This document shows, piece by piece, positions 1 to 7,668 of a DNA stretch of 50,646 nt. How positions within the stretch are numbered: the first letter of the stretch is position 1; every line of letters starts with the position of its first letter. The DNA comes from CBIFVZ01 sp966185765. GTDB taxonomy: Bacteria; Pseudomonadota; Gammaproteobacteria; Enterobacterales; Enterobacteriaceae. The notes under the pieces were generated by a model, which saw only the letters and a program-made list of their open reading frames with translations, ran no database searches and was not told the origin of the DNA. Position numbers and translations under genes: made by a program. The stretch lies in contig CBIFVZ010000015.1 of the NCBI GenBank assembly GCA_966185765.1, positions 1 to 50,646 of the forward strand, written 5' to 3'.

Positions 1-64
1 AAATGGCTCTTGGGAGAGAGCCGTGCGCTAAAAGTTGGCATTAATGCAGGCTAAATCGCCTTGC
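1..64 (-). ncRNA. sdsR: SdsR (RyeB) small RNA, 5' part, cut by the window edge
   Basis: Read on the minus strand, the first 64 bases match the 5' part of enterobacterial SdsR as I remember it: GCAAGGCGATTTAGCC, then the TTAATGCCAACTTTTAGCGC region and the CTCTCCCAAGAG hairpin. SdsR is a sigma-S dependent, Hfq-binding RNA of about 100 nt that represses outer-membrane and mismatch-repair messages. The 3' part and terminator lie beyond position 1. A sigma-S style -10 element, CTATTCT (71-77, minus), sits six bases upstream of the expected first base at 64. Neighbouring yebY is the normal SdsR neighbour. Confidence 0.85.
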
Positions 65-152
65 CTTATAAGAATAGTTGACCGTGGCAGGTTTTCCAGT
101 TTGTTGCGTCCGCAACAGACAAAAATCCTGTTGGCAGTTGTTTTTTATAAAG

Positions 153-189
153 AAACCGCCGTTCTCAATGCAGAGAAACGGCGGTTTTT
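153..189 (+). terminator. intrinsic terminator, probably bidirectional (SraC / yebY)
   Basis: AAACCGCCGTT (153-163) pairs with AACGGCGGTTT (177-187) and a T tract follows on the plus strand. On the minus strand the same stem lies just past the yebY stop, so it can serve both transcripts. Confidence 0.8.
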
Positions 190-214
190 GTTTCTGGTAA
201 AGCCCATAACAGTT

Positions 215-553
215 TCAGCAGAGCTTACGTGCGCGCTCAACAAACGGCACAAGAGACCGCTTTTGACCTGGTGTTGCTGGGTCGTCTGCCAGGATAACCT
301 CGATAGGTTGACCGCTGGTTTTACCCTCTTTAATCTGCTGCGCCGCAATATCGTTAAGCGGATACTGCACCAACGTGCTCGGGTTAATGACAAACAGCGC
401 CTCTCCAGGGCGACAAGCCAACATCACTTCTTCACGCGTAAAAGCCCATTTGTCTTTACCCATCTCAAAGCGACTTACGGTTATCACCCGCGGCGCTGCA
501 AGAGCAGAGCCAGAAGCCACCATCAGTAATAATGCTATCAGCGTTTTTTTCAT
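215..553 (-). CDS. yebY: YebY, periplasmic protein of the yebY-yebZ-yobA set
   Basis: This 112-residue protein is a close homologue of E. coli YebY (113 residues), a DUF2511 protein of unknown biochemistry. A Sec signal peptide is clear: basic MKK, a hydrophobic core, and ALAAP near residue 20. The mature part keeps the conserved TVSRFEMGKDKWAF and INPSTLVQYPLNDIA blocks and two cysteines (CRPG and the C-terminal Cys). It lies 15 bp downstream of yebZ in the same direction, so it is probably the last gene of a yobA-yebZ-yebY operon linked to copper handling. The copper link is inferred from its neighbours. Confidence 0.95.
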   Translation of the reverse strand: MKKTLIALLLMVASGSALAAPRVITVSRFEMGKDKWAFTREEVMLACRPGEALFVINPSTLVQYPLNDIAAQQIKEGKTSGQPIEVILADDPATPGQKRSLVPFVERARKLC

Positions 554-568
554 TGTTACTCTTTCCGG

Positions 569-1444
569 TTAAAAAGGTTCTCGGGTGGCAAAAATACTCA
601 CGCAAAGTATCACCAGCAGTGCCAGAACCATCTCGATTTGCGTCATCACAACAAATGCACGTTGCGCGCCAGAAGTGCTACGCGTAAAACGCGGTACCAA
701 CAGGTAACGGTTTACCAGAGCAATCACCACCATCAGTACAACCAGTGCAATTTTCACCATCAGAAGCTGTACGTAGCCACTTTGCCACGGCCAGCGCCAG
801 CCGAGAATGAGTAGACTATTGAAAAGACCGGTGAAAATCGCGCTTGCAACAGCCAGATGTCCATAGCGTGAATAGCGCATCATCGCCGTAATCGCGGTGT
901 CGCGCCAGCGTGGCTTATTGGCCATACGCATACACACCAGCAATGGTGCCAGCCCTCCAACCCACCAGGCGACTGACAACAGATGCACCCCGTGATTAAG
1001 CCGGTGCACCAGACCTGTCACTCCGTCACGCATAGCCGCATGCCCGGTATCGGCCAGCACAATCAGCTGAAAGGCCGCAAGGCAAATCAACAGTGGCTGA
1101 AGTCGATAAGGACGCAGCACCACGACTATCATCGTGACTACTGCCAACACTATCTGCCACAGCCAGACGGCACCAAAGCGTGTATCAAGCACCCTGGCCC
1201 AGATACCAGGGCTAAAAACATCCTTCCAGCCTTCTCCCATCAAACCGCCCTGTACAGCCAGAATCAGCAGCGCACTGATGAGATTGATAAGCGCTGCAGG
1301 TAGCCACAGACGCATCAGACGGCGCGACATCACCGTACGAAAATCCCCGGATGCCAGCCAGGCGCTACAGACAGCAGCACCTGCCAGCAGCATCAGTGCA
1401 AGGAAGTGACTAAAGCGTAACGCTATATGGATATCAGCAAGCAT
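569..1444 (-). CDS. yebZ: YebZ, CopD-family inner-membrane protein
   Basis: This 291-residue protein has about eight hydrophobic segments and the CopD-domain look of E. coli YebZ (290 residues). Histidines on or near the membrane segments (ALRFSHF, DTGHAAM, LNHGVHLLSVAWW) are the typical candidate copper ligands of CopD proteins. It starts one base after the yobA stop (TAA C ATG), so the two are translationally coupled. Together with the CopC-like YobA it probably handles copper between periplasm and cytoplasm. That function comes from the family and has not been shown for this gene. Confidence 0.95.
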   Translation of the reverse strand: MLADIHIALRFSHFLALMLLAGAAVCSAWLASGDFRTVMSRRLMRLWLPAALINLISALLILAVQGGLMGEGWKDVFSPGIWARVLDTRFGAVWLWQIVLAVVTMIVVVLRPYRLQPLLICLAAFQLIVLADTGHAAMRDGVTGLVHRLNHGVHLLSVAWWVGGLAPLLVCMRMANKPRWRDTAITAMMRYSRYGHLAVASAIFTGLFNSLLILGWRWPWQSGYVQLLMVKIALVVLMVVIALVNRYLLVPRFTRSTSGAQRAFVVMTQIEMVLALLVILCVSIFATREPF

Positions 1445-1445
1445 G

Positions 1446-1814
1446 TTACTTCACGTGAAAACGGTAACTGCCGTGGGTTTTATGACCGTCTACCGATACA
1501 ACATGCCAGTCGACCTGCCAGTTGCCAGCTGTCGGCGCTGCTTCCAGTGGAATGATAAGCGTTTTAGCATCGCCTTCAGCCAGTTGCACGTTGCCGGTCA
1601 CGAGTGTTTGCAGCTGGGGTCCGCGCAGCGTCACGCCACTAAAACCAGGCTCCACACCTTCAGAAAAGCTGAGCCTGAGTTCAGCGGGCGCAGGAGTGAC
1701 GCTGGTATCCGCTGGCGGCGTCTGTGAGACCAGATGTGCATGAGCGAGAACAATGGACGGCGTAAACGAAGCAATAACCGCGAGGAATGCAAGTTGCCTG
1801 GAGCCAAAGACCAT
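1446..1814 (-). CDS. yobA: YobA, CopC-like periplasmic copper-binding protein
   Basis: A signal peptide ends at VLA, so the mature protein begins HAHLV, the N-terminal copper-binding His of CopC proteins. The C-terminal DWHVVSVDGHKTHGSYRF block carries the conserved Asp-His and further His residues. The length (122 residues) fits E. coli YobA (124). I prefer the ATG at 1814 to the one at 1823, because the upstream GGGA is properly spaced only for the inner one. It is the first gene of yobA-yebZ-yebY. A TATAAT lies about 15 bases upstream (minus strand), implying a very short leader. Confidence 0.93.
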   Translation of the reverse strand: MVFGSRQLAFLAVIASFTPSIVLAHAHLVSQTPPADTSVTPAPAELRLSFSEGVEPGFSGVTLRGPQLQTLVTGNVQLAEGDAKTLIIPLEAAPTAGNWQVDWHVVSVDGHKTHGSYRFHVK

Positions 1815-1965
1815 GATGATCATTCCCTTTCATTATAAAATGAGACCAGAGGATAACCTCCCGGCCCTAACGAGATCCAGAATAACGCACCAGTGACGGG
1901 CAGAAACACTTGTCAATCTGTGCCGTGCACAGTAACGTCTTGCTTGTCATACTACGGAGATGAAT

Positions 1966-2196
1966 ATGAAACACAACCTAGCCCAGCTTCCTCAGGAAGA
2001 GATGGATAAAGTTAATGTTGATCTTGCCGCCGCCAGCGTCGCGTTTAAAGAGCGTTACAACATGCCTGTGATTGCCGAAGCGGTCGAGAGAGAGCAACCG
2101 GAGATGCTGCGTAGCTGGTTCAGAGAACGATTAACCACTCACAGGCTCGCTTCAGTGAACCTTTCCCGTCTTCCGTGGGAACCCAAAGCAAAATAA
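1966..2196 (+). CDS. holE: HolE, DNA polymerase III theta subunit
   Basis: The 76-residue product is nearly identical to E. coli theta through EMDKVNVDLAAA, VAFKERYNMPVIAEAV and LRSWFRERL. Theta binds the epsilon (DnaQ) proofreading subunit in the polymerase III core and mildly stabilises it. The start at 1966 gives GGAG with six bases of spacing and the exact family length. The ATG six bases upstream abuts the Shine-Dalgarno and is unlikely to be used. It is a monocistronic gene divergent from yobA. Confidence 0.96.
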   Translation: MKHNLAQLPQEEMDKVNVDLAAASVAFKERYNMPVIAEAVEREQPEMLRSWFRERLTTHRLASVNLSRLPWEPKAK

Positions 2197-2314
2197 TTCA
2201 ATTAACATTACGCATCCTGACGCATACCCTGTTAAGATTTTCCTGTAGGAATCTTCAACGGAGCTGTTGTAATGTCCTTGAAAGGCGTTGTGGCAGAAAA
2301 ATAAGGATGTCGTT

Positions 2315-3052
2315 ATGTCTCTTTGGAGCATTGCCGCCGCGCAATACGCTGTGCGCCAGGGTGGCCTTGAAGCCAACATTGAACACCACCTCTGCTTTAT
2401 TGAACACGCCGCGCGTGAAAACGTAAATCTGCTTATCTTCCCTGAATTCTCGTTGTGCAGTGATAATGATGCTGATGCAGCGAAATTTGCCATGACGTTA
2501 CATTCCACCGAACTTGACCCATTAAGTGACGCCGCCCGCCAGTTTGGGATGACTGTCGTCACTGGCCTGCCCCATCTCGACAACAACGCAAATAACGCCA
2601 GAGCCGTTATTTTTATGCCCGATGGATCTCGCCAGTCAAGCCGTAAACCGACAGTTGAGAAAAGCGACTGGTTTACGCCCTGCCCGGCTACGCCTATTCA
2701 CGGCAAAATGGGACGCTATTTCGCACTCGGCGTTAACACAACCAGCGAAGATGAGGCACTGCCGCGCAGTGCAGCTGGACTTGGTGCAAATCTGTATATT
2801 ACCGGGCGCCACACACCTGTCGCCCGGTGGCAACATGATGCTATGTATCTACAACAGTGGGCCCATAAATACAGTATCGCGGTCCTGATGGCCAACCAGA
2901 CCTGCAACTCCGGGCGCTGGCACGGCACCGGTCACAGCGCCTGCTGGGACGAACGTGGGCAACTGATTATTCGTGCTGAAGCCGGAGAGTTGCTGGTTAT
3001 TGGAAGACGCAGCCCCACAGGATGGCAGGGCGAAGTCATTCCGGTGCGTTAA
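2315..3052 (+). CDS. yobB: YobB, nitrilase-superfamily protein, apparently without the catalytic Cys
   Basis: This 245-residue protein has the carbon-nitrogen hydrolase fold: an N-terminal SIAAAQYA strand, the conserved Glu in LLIFPEFSL, and a Lys in the SSRKPTVEK region. The nucleophile Cys is expected just before DTT/TTH in relatives, but here the segment reads FALGVNTTSEDEALPR with no Cys. The only later Cys residues (NQTCNSG, HSACWD) are in the wrong place. It may therefore be catalytically dead or binding only. The start at 2315 has AAGGA seven bases upstream. It sits between holE and exoX as in E. coli. Confidence 0.88.
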   Translation: MSLWSIAAAQYAVRQGGLEANIEHHLCFIEHAARENVNLLIFPEFSLCSDNDADAAKFAMTLHSTELDPLSDAARQFGMTVVTGLPHLDNNANNARAVIFMPDGSRQSSRKPTVEKSDWFTPCPATPIHGKMGRYFALGVNTTSEDEALPRSAAGLGANLYITGRHTPVARWQHDAMYLQQWAHKYSIAVLMANQTCNSGRWHGTGHSACWDERGQLIIRAEAGELLVIGRRSPTGWQGEVIPVR

Positions 3053-3134
3053 TCCCCAGGGCAAATGCAGTGAATTAGCGCTATCATGACAGGCCATGTT
3101 TGCGCCAACCAGCGCACCACTTTTGGATAACTGT

Positions 3135-3797
3135 ATGCTGCGAATTATCGATACTGAAACCTGCGGCCTGCAGGGCGGAATCGTCGAGATTGCCTCTGTT
3201 GATATCATCGACGGGCAGATAACCAATCCCATGAGCGACCTGGTACGCCCGGACCGCCCTATCAGCCCGCAGGCGATGGCCATCCACGGCATTACTGAAA
3301 CAATGGTCGCCGATAAACCGTGGATTGAAGAAGTTGTCCCGCGCTATCTTGGCAGCCGCTGGTATGTGGCCCACAACGCCAGTTTCGATAGCCGCGTACT
3401 GCCCGATATGCAGGGAGAATGGATTTGCACCATGCGCCTGGCACGCCGCCTGTGGCCGGGCATCAAGTACAGCAATATGGGGTTGTATAAGTCACTTAAG
3501 CTCCAGGTTGACACGCCCGCCGGGTTACATCATCACCGTGCTCTGTTTGACTGCTATATTACTGCGGCACTGCTGTTACGCATTATCCAGGAGTCAGGCT
3601 GGAGCCCGGAACAGATGGTTACCGTTACCGGACGCCCGACGCTGTTACAAACGCTACAGTTTGGCAAATACCGTGGTGAATCCTTTGAAGATATCGCCCG
3701 TCGCGATCCGGGCTATCTGCGCTGGATGTCTAACAACCTCAAAGAGATGTCACCAGAGCTACGCATGACGCTGCGCCACTGGCTGGATGCCAGCTGA
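3135..3797 (+). CDS. exoX: ExoX, exodeoxyribonuclease X
   Basis: ExoX is a DnaQ-like 3'-5' DNA exonuclease that works in mismatch repair and after UV damage. Exo I is the N-terminal IIDTETCGL with the Asp-x-Glu pair, Exo II is YVAHNASFD, and Exo III is HHHRALFDCY with the His and Asp. The protein is 220 residues, equal to E. coli ExoX. The ATG at 3135 begins exactly at MLRIIDTET, and longer reading would add a non-conserved tail. The stop is only 3 bp from the end of convergent ptrB, leaving no room for a terminator. Confidence 0.97.
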   Translation: MLRIIDTETCGLQGGIVEIASVDIIDGQITNPMSDLVRPDRPISPQAMAIHGITETMVADKPWIEEVVPRYLGSRWYVAHNASFDSRVLPDMQGEWICTMRLARRLWPGIKYSNMGLYKSLKLQVDTPAGLHHHRALFDCYITAALLLRIIQESGWSPEQMVTVTGRPTLLQTLQFGKYRGESFEDIARRDPGYLRWMSNNLKEMSPELRMTLRHWLDAS

Positions 3798-3800
3798 ACG

Positions 3801-5858
3801 CTAGAGCATCCGCCCGGGTAGCGTGCCCTGCGCCAGTGCGATAAGAAACGCATATTCCAGTGCAACCCCTTCCCAGGATTTAAATCGCCCGGATTTCCCT
3901 CCGTGGCCGGAATCCATATCCGTACACAACAACAGCAGCGTTTGATCACGCTTCATTTCCCGCAGCTTTGCCACCCATTTTGCCGGTTCCCAGTATTGTA
4001 CCTGAGAGTCATGCAGGCCGGTGGTGACCAGCATGTGCGGATAGGCTTTCTCCTCCAGCTGATCATAAGGGCTGTAAGACTTCATGTACCAATAGTAGGT
4101 TTCATCCTGTGGATTGCCCCACTCCTCAAACTCACCGGTCGTTAGCGGAATGGACTCATCAAGCATGGTCGTGACCACGTCAACAAACGGCACCTGAGCC
4201 ACTACACCGTGGAACAGCTCCGGGCGCTGGTTTATGGCTACCCCCATCAACATACCACCGGCGCTGCCCCCCATAGCGTAAAGCTGATTCGCAGCGCCGT
4301 ATCCCTGAGCCAATAGCGCATCACAAACGTCGAGGTAGTCATGAAAGGTATTCATTTTCTTGAGGAACTTACCATCTTCGTACCAGCGCTGTCCCAGTTC
4401 GCCGCCACCACGCACGTGAGCGATAGCGTAAACAAAACCCCGGTCGAGCAAACTCAAACGGCTGGAGCTGAAATCCGCATCAATACTGCTGCCGTAGGAG
4501 CCGTAACCGTATACCAACAGAGGATTTTTCCCGCGCTGGAAATGCTGTTTGTGATATACCAGCGACACCGGCACCTCAACGCCATCACGCGCGCGTATCC
4601 ACAGGTGCTCGCTACGGTAGTTATCGCCATCAAACCCGGCAACGGCAGTTTGCTTGAGCGTGCGGCGCTCGCCAGTGTCCATATTTAGCTCAAACAACGT
4701 GTCCGGGGTTGTCATGGATGAATAGCCGTAGCGTAACCAGGCCGTCTCCGGTTCCGGGTTGTTGGCAATCCAGGTGACATAAGCCGGATCGTCAAATGCT
4801 ATCCCACTCTCTTCGCCGGTTTTGCGGTTAATCTGACGTAAGCTGCTTAAACCACGCTCGCGTTCCTCCACCACCAGCCAGTCGGTAAAAAGGGTGTAAC
4901 CTTCAAGCATCACGCGCTCACGCGTTGGGATCACCGTTTCCCAGCGCTGTAAATCTCGCACTTTTGTGCGATACAAACCAAAGTTTTTGCCTTCGTGATT
5001 AGAGCGCACCCAGAAGTGATGCTGGTAGTGATCGAGACTGTACTCCCTGTCGCGCTGGCGAGGGATGAAGCACTGCGGTACGGCGTCCGGCAGCTCCGCA
5101 TCCAGTAGCAGCATTTCACTGCTGGTGGCACTGTTGAGCGCAATAATAATGAAGTGACGCGAGGAGGTTTTATGCACGCTGACGTAAAAGGTGTCATCTT
5201 TTTCTTCATACACCAGTTCATCATCGCGTGACGGACTGCCCACCGTGTGCCGCCACACCTGGTATGGTAGCAGCGTGGCCGGATGCTTACGCACGTAGTA
5301 AAGCGTTGAGGAATCATTTGCCCAGACAAAATCCGGTGACACATTTTCCAGAAGCTCAGGATACCAGTTGCCGGAGCCAAGATGACGAAAGCGGATACCG
5401 TACTGACGACGCGACAAAAAGTCTTCTGCCACCGCCATAATGGTGTTATCCGGCGTAACCGAGAGACCACCAAGCGTATAAAATTCACTGTGCGCCGCGC
5501 GTTTATTACAGTCGAGAAGCCTGTCCCACTCGTCACTCTCGCCACCAGAAGCGGGCTGGCGTTGCCAGATAGCGTATTCACAGCCTTCATCAAAATAGTA
5601 GCGGTAGCGCCAGCCATTTTTTACCCAGGGCGCAGACACATCGCGCGGGGCAATACGGTCAACCATCTCTTTAAGCAACTGCTCCTGCAGCGCCTGCTGA
5701 GAAGCCATGACCTGGTGGCCATAGTCATTTTCCTGATGCAGATAGTCGAGCACGTCCGCAGACGAACGATCGTCGTCCCGCAGCCAGTAATAATTATCAA
5801 TGCGCGTATCACCATGAATTGTCAGTGAATGCGGCACTTTCTTTGCTTTTGGAGGCAT
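3801..5858 (-). CDS. ptrB: PtrB, oligopeptidase B (protease II)
   Basis: This cytoplasmic serine peptidase of the prolyl-oligopeptidase family (S9A) cleaves short peptides after Arg or Lys. The 685-residue protein has the N-terminal beta-propeller followed by the alpha/beta-hydrolase domain. The nucleophile is Ser532 in GGSAGG and the catalytic His is His652 in DSGHGGKSG. The Asp is expected in LHDSQVQYWEP near 617. Length and sequence track E. coli PtrB (686 residues) throughout. It is a single gene converging on exoX with a 3-bp gap. Confidence 0.97.
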   Translation of the reverse strand: MPPKAKKVPHSLTIHGDTRIDNYYWLRDDDRSSADVLDYLHQENDYGHQVMASQQALQEQLLKEMVDRIAPRDVSAPWVKNGWRYRYYFDEGCEYAIWQRQPASGGESDEWDRLLDCNKRAAHSEFYTLGGLSVTPDNTIMAVAEDFLSRRQYGIRFRHLGSGNWYPELLENVSPDFVWANDSSTLYYVRKHPATLLPYQVWRHTVGSPSRDDELVYEEKDDTFYVSVHKTSSRHFIIIALNSATSSEMLLLDAELPDAVPQCFIPRQRDREYSLDHYQHHFWVRSNHEGKNFGLYRTKVRDLQRWETVIPTRERVMLEGYTLFTDWLVVEERERGLSSLRQINRKTGEESGIAFDDPAYVTWIANNPEPETAWLRYGYSSMTTPDTLFELNMDTGERRTLKQTAVAGFDGDNYRSEHLWIRARDGVEVPVSLVYHKQHFQRGKNPLLVYGYGSYGSSIDADFSSSRLSLLDRGFVYAIAHVRGGGELGQRWYEDGKFLKKMNTFHDYLDVCDALLAQGYGAANQLYAMGGSAGGMLMGVAINQRPELFHGVVAQVPFVDVVTTMLDESIPLTTGEFEEWGNPQDETYYWYMKSYSPYDQLEEKAYPHMLVTTGLHDSQVQYWEPAKWVAKLREMKRDQTLLLLCTDMDSGHGGKSGRFKSWEGVALEYAFLIALAQGTLPGRML

Positions 5859-5990
5859 AGCGTCTTCTTCTGTTCTCGTCTGTCACACACCTTTAAGGGT
5901 GTGCAAAACGGGCGAGACTTGCAAGCGCAGCCTGTCAGGTTATGCCATATCCGGCAACCCTGAAGGCCGCCGGACAGGTTAATCAGGAAG

Positions 5991-6656
5991 TTAGCCTGGG
6001 GGAAGTTCACGCTTTTGCTGTGCGATATCCTGCTCAATGCCTTCGCGCACGTCAGATGGGATCTTAAGCGCATCACCAAGCGCATTGAGGTAGCTTCTCT
6101 CCATAAAGTGATCGATATCGATAACCGCGCAGCTGAGGAAATACAACTCCAGCGCCTCTTCCTCATTTCGCACGCCTTGCGCCAGGCGCTGCGGGTCCAG
6201 CGGCTGTTCAATCGCTTGCTGCACCAGTACGCGCCCCTGCTGCTCCACACCCGCTTCGCGCAGCTGCTGCTCAATGGCAGCACGCTCTTTATCATCGATA
6301 TGGCCATCACTTTTGGCAGCAAATACCAGCGCCAGAATCAAACGTTCGGTACGTACATCCAGGGGTGAGGTTTGTGTGCCCCAGTCAGGCTCCGCCTGGT
6401 GAGTCTGGCGAATCTTATCCTTGTATTTATTCCACAGCAGAGAACCTGCCAGCGCCCCGCCGCCTATGAGCAGCGCGTTACCGCCGTATTTGGTCAGCAA
6501 CTTGCGTGAGGACTTATTTGCCACCAGCAGCCCCGCAAGGCCTCCAAGCGCTCCCGGTACCAGCAGCTTGCTTAATCCCTGTTCCTGCTTATTTCCCTGT
6601 TGCTGTCCGCTGGATTGTCCCAGCAGCGACTGTAGTTGACCTAACCAGTTTGCCAT
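5991..6656 (-). CDS. yebE: YebE, DUF533 inner-membrane protein
   Basis: This 221-residue protein is homologous to E. coli YebE. The N-terminus is Gln/Ser/Gly-rich (MANWLGQLQSLLGQSSGQQQ), followed by two short Gly-rich hydrophobic stretches (LLVPGALGGLAGLLV and ALLIGGGALAGSLLW). The C-terminal half is soluble, rich in acidic residues, and has the TerB-like look of DUF533 (LALVFAAKSDGHIDDKER). No enzymatic function is known. In E. coli it belongs to envelope-stress regulons such as CpxR. The gene stands alone between ptrB and yebF. Confidence 0.92.
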   Translation of the reverse strand: MANWLGQLQSLLGQSSGQQQGNKQEQGLSKLLVPGALGGLAGLLVANKSSRKLLTKYGGNALLIGGGALAGSLLWNKYKDKIRQTHQAEPDWGTQTSPLDVRTERLILALVFAAKSDGHIDDKERAAIEQQLREAGVEQQGRVLVQQAIEQPLDPQRLAQGVRNEEEALELYFLSCAVIDIDHFMERSYLNALGDALKIPSDVREGIEQDIAQQKRELPPG

Positions 6657-6734
6657 TTATATCTCCGACTCATCACAGATACCTGCTCGCAGAGTATGCA
6701 ACGCAGTGTCAGGAAGCGTAGAGAAAAGCAAATA

Positions 6735-6766
6735 AAACAAAACGGCGCCGCATAAGCGACGCCGTG
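6735..6766 (-). terminator. yebF terminator
   Basis: On the minus strand ACGGCGTCG pairs with the following CGGCGCCGT around a CTTATG loop and runs into a T-rich tract. It begins about 20 bases past the yebF stop. Confidence 0.7.
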
Positions 6767-6784
6767 ATAACAGAAACCCAACCC

Positions 6785-7132
6785 TTATTCGCGACGGTAA
6801 TCCGCACTATGGCTCTTGCAGTCGACATGCACGGTATAGTGAATATCGCCGCTTTTACCGCGAACCACGAGTGGTACCTGCCATTCATCCTGCCCACCTT
6901 TCACCTGGTTAATATTAATCCAGGCAACCAGGTTAGACTGCCCAAGCTGCTTTTGATCCTCAGGCCAGTTAACCACGCGGTTTTGCAAATAGTCACGTTT
7001 CACGCTGGCAGCAATACCCTGCGCGTCAAGGCCTTCACAACCCGTAAATGCCACCTGACGGGCAGTTTGCGCTACCCCGTAAAAACTTGTCGCCAGCAAT
7101 GCAGCACCGAGAAATACTCCTGTTTTATTCAT
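6785..7132 (-). CDS. yebF: YebF, secreted colicin-M-immunity-like protein
   Basis: This 115-residue protein is homologous to E. coli YebF (118), which is exported by Sec and then found in the growth medium. The signal peptide is MNKTGVFLGAALLATSFYGVAQ. The mature part has the conserved TGCEGLDAQGIAASVKRDY and VRGKSGDIHYTVHVDCK blocks with the two Cys that form the known disulphide. The ATG at 7132 has GGAG six bases upstream. It lies downstream of yebG in the same direction with a 73-bp gap, so some read-through from the SOS promoter is possible. Confidence 0.93.
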   Translation of the reverse strand: MNKTGVFLGAALLATSFYGVAQTARQVAFTGCEGLDAQGIAASVKRDYLQNRVVNWPEDQKQLGQSNLVAWININQVKGGQDEWQVPLVVRGKSGDIHYTVHVDCKSHSADYRRE

Positions 7133-7205
7133 CCTGTTCTCCATATTGTTGTCAGGAAACAACCCCGAAGAAAGCATGGTATAAAACGCGTGCAGTGCAA
7201 GCCTT

Positions 7206-7529
7206 TCAGGCAACCTTACTTTGCTTTTTTGTGCTACGAGGTTCGGCCTGTGGCTCTACACCGGGCGCCTCAACGGCACGTGGCGTTGAGGCTTCAGGTA
7301 ACTGGCCGGTCTTAAGCAAGGTGTTAAGCGTATCTTTCTCCTGCGCAAGCCACATCGCGAGCGCCTCTACCTGCTCCGCCTCAAGGGTTACAGGCGACTG
7401 GGTCAGCCACTCACCCATCGCCTCAGCCAGATCCAACATTTTGTCCCAGGCATCGGCTTCCTTTTTACTGGCAAAAGACATTTTTTCCTCACCTTCCCTA
7501 ACGACTACGTATTTAATTTCTACCGCCAT
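7206..7529 (-). CDS. yebG: YebG, SOS-induced protein
   Basis: This small DNA-damage-inducible protein (107 residues, E. coli 96) has an unknown molecular role. The N-terminal MAVEIKYVVVREGEEKMSFASKKEADAWDKMLD is the conserved YebG block. The C-terminal third (PEASTPRAVEAPGVEPQAEP) is Pro/Ala/Glu-rich, ends in lysines and looks disordered. A perfect LexA box lies just upstream, on the side away from the gene, which fits SOS control. Confidence 0.95.
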   Translation of the reverse strand: MAVEIKYVVVREGEEKMSFASKKEADAWDKMLDLAEAMGEWLTQSPVTLEAEQVEALAMWLAQEKDTLNTLLKTGQLPEASTPRAVEAPGVEPQAEPRSTKKQSKVA

Positions 7530-7546
7530 GTGCAGCTCCGAATATA

Positions 7547-7562
7547 CTGTTTATTAATACAG
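7547..7562. promoter_or_regulatory. LexA box of yebG
   Basis: CTGTTTATTAATACAG fits the LexA consensus CTGT-N8-ACAG exactly and has a palindromic centre. Its edge is 18 bp upstream of the yebG start codon. Confidence 0.92.
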
Positions 7563-7607
7563 TATAACAGAAAGCCGCTCACCAGACAATTCACCCACTG
7601 GCTGCAT

Positions 7608-7623
7608 ACGCAAACGTTTTCGT
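7608..7623. promoter_or_regulatory. PurR operator of purT
   Basis: ACGCAAACGTTTTCGT matches the PurR consensus along its full 16 bp. A -10-like TATACT (7625-7630) starts two bases later, so a bound repressor would cover the -35/-10 spacer. It lies 45 bp before the purT start, giving hypoxanthine/guanine-dependent repression. Confidence 0.92.
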
Positions 7624-7668
7624 TTATACTGCGCCGGTTTTTTTCACCGGGTAAAACGAGAGGTTGCT

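Larger units (their letters stand above)
1..189 (+). ncRNA. sraC: SraC (RyeA) antisense RNA, 3' part
   Basis: In E. coli a longer RNA, SraC/RyeA, is transcribed opposite SdsR and acts as its antisense partner. Here the plus strand reads through the SdsR complement and ends in a strong terminator at 153-189, which fits the expected 3' end. The promoter lies outside the window, and the call rests on position and terminator rather than a conserved primary sequence. Confidence 0.45.

Noticed and set aside
3487..3502. GTCACTTAAG inside exoX, matching the family A end
   Set aside because: It is a 10-bp match within a conserved coding sequence, with no partner inverted repeat or duplication.
4931..5617. 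228-codon frame on the minus strand inside ptrB in another reading frame
   Set aside because: It overlaps the intact peptidase gene completely and shows no domain.
5955..5977. REP-like sequence between yebE and ptrB (CCGGC...GCCGG)
   Set aside because: The stem is short and imperfect and no second copy was seen in the window. It is not enough to call a REP element.
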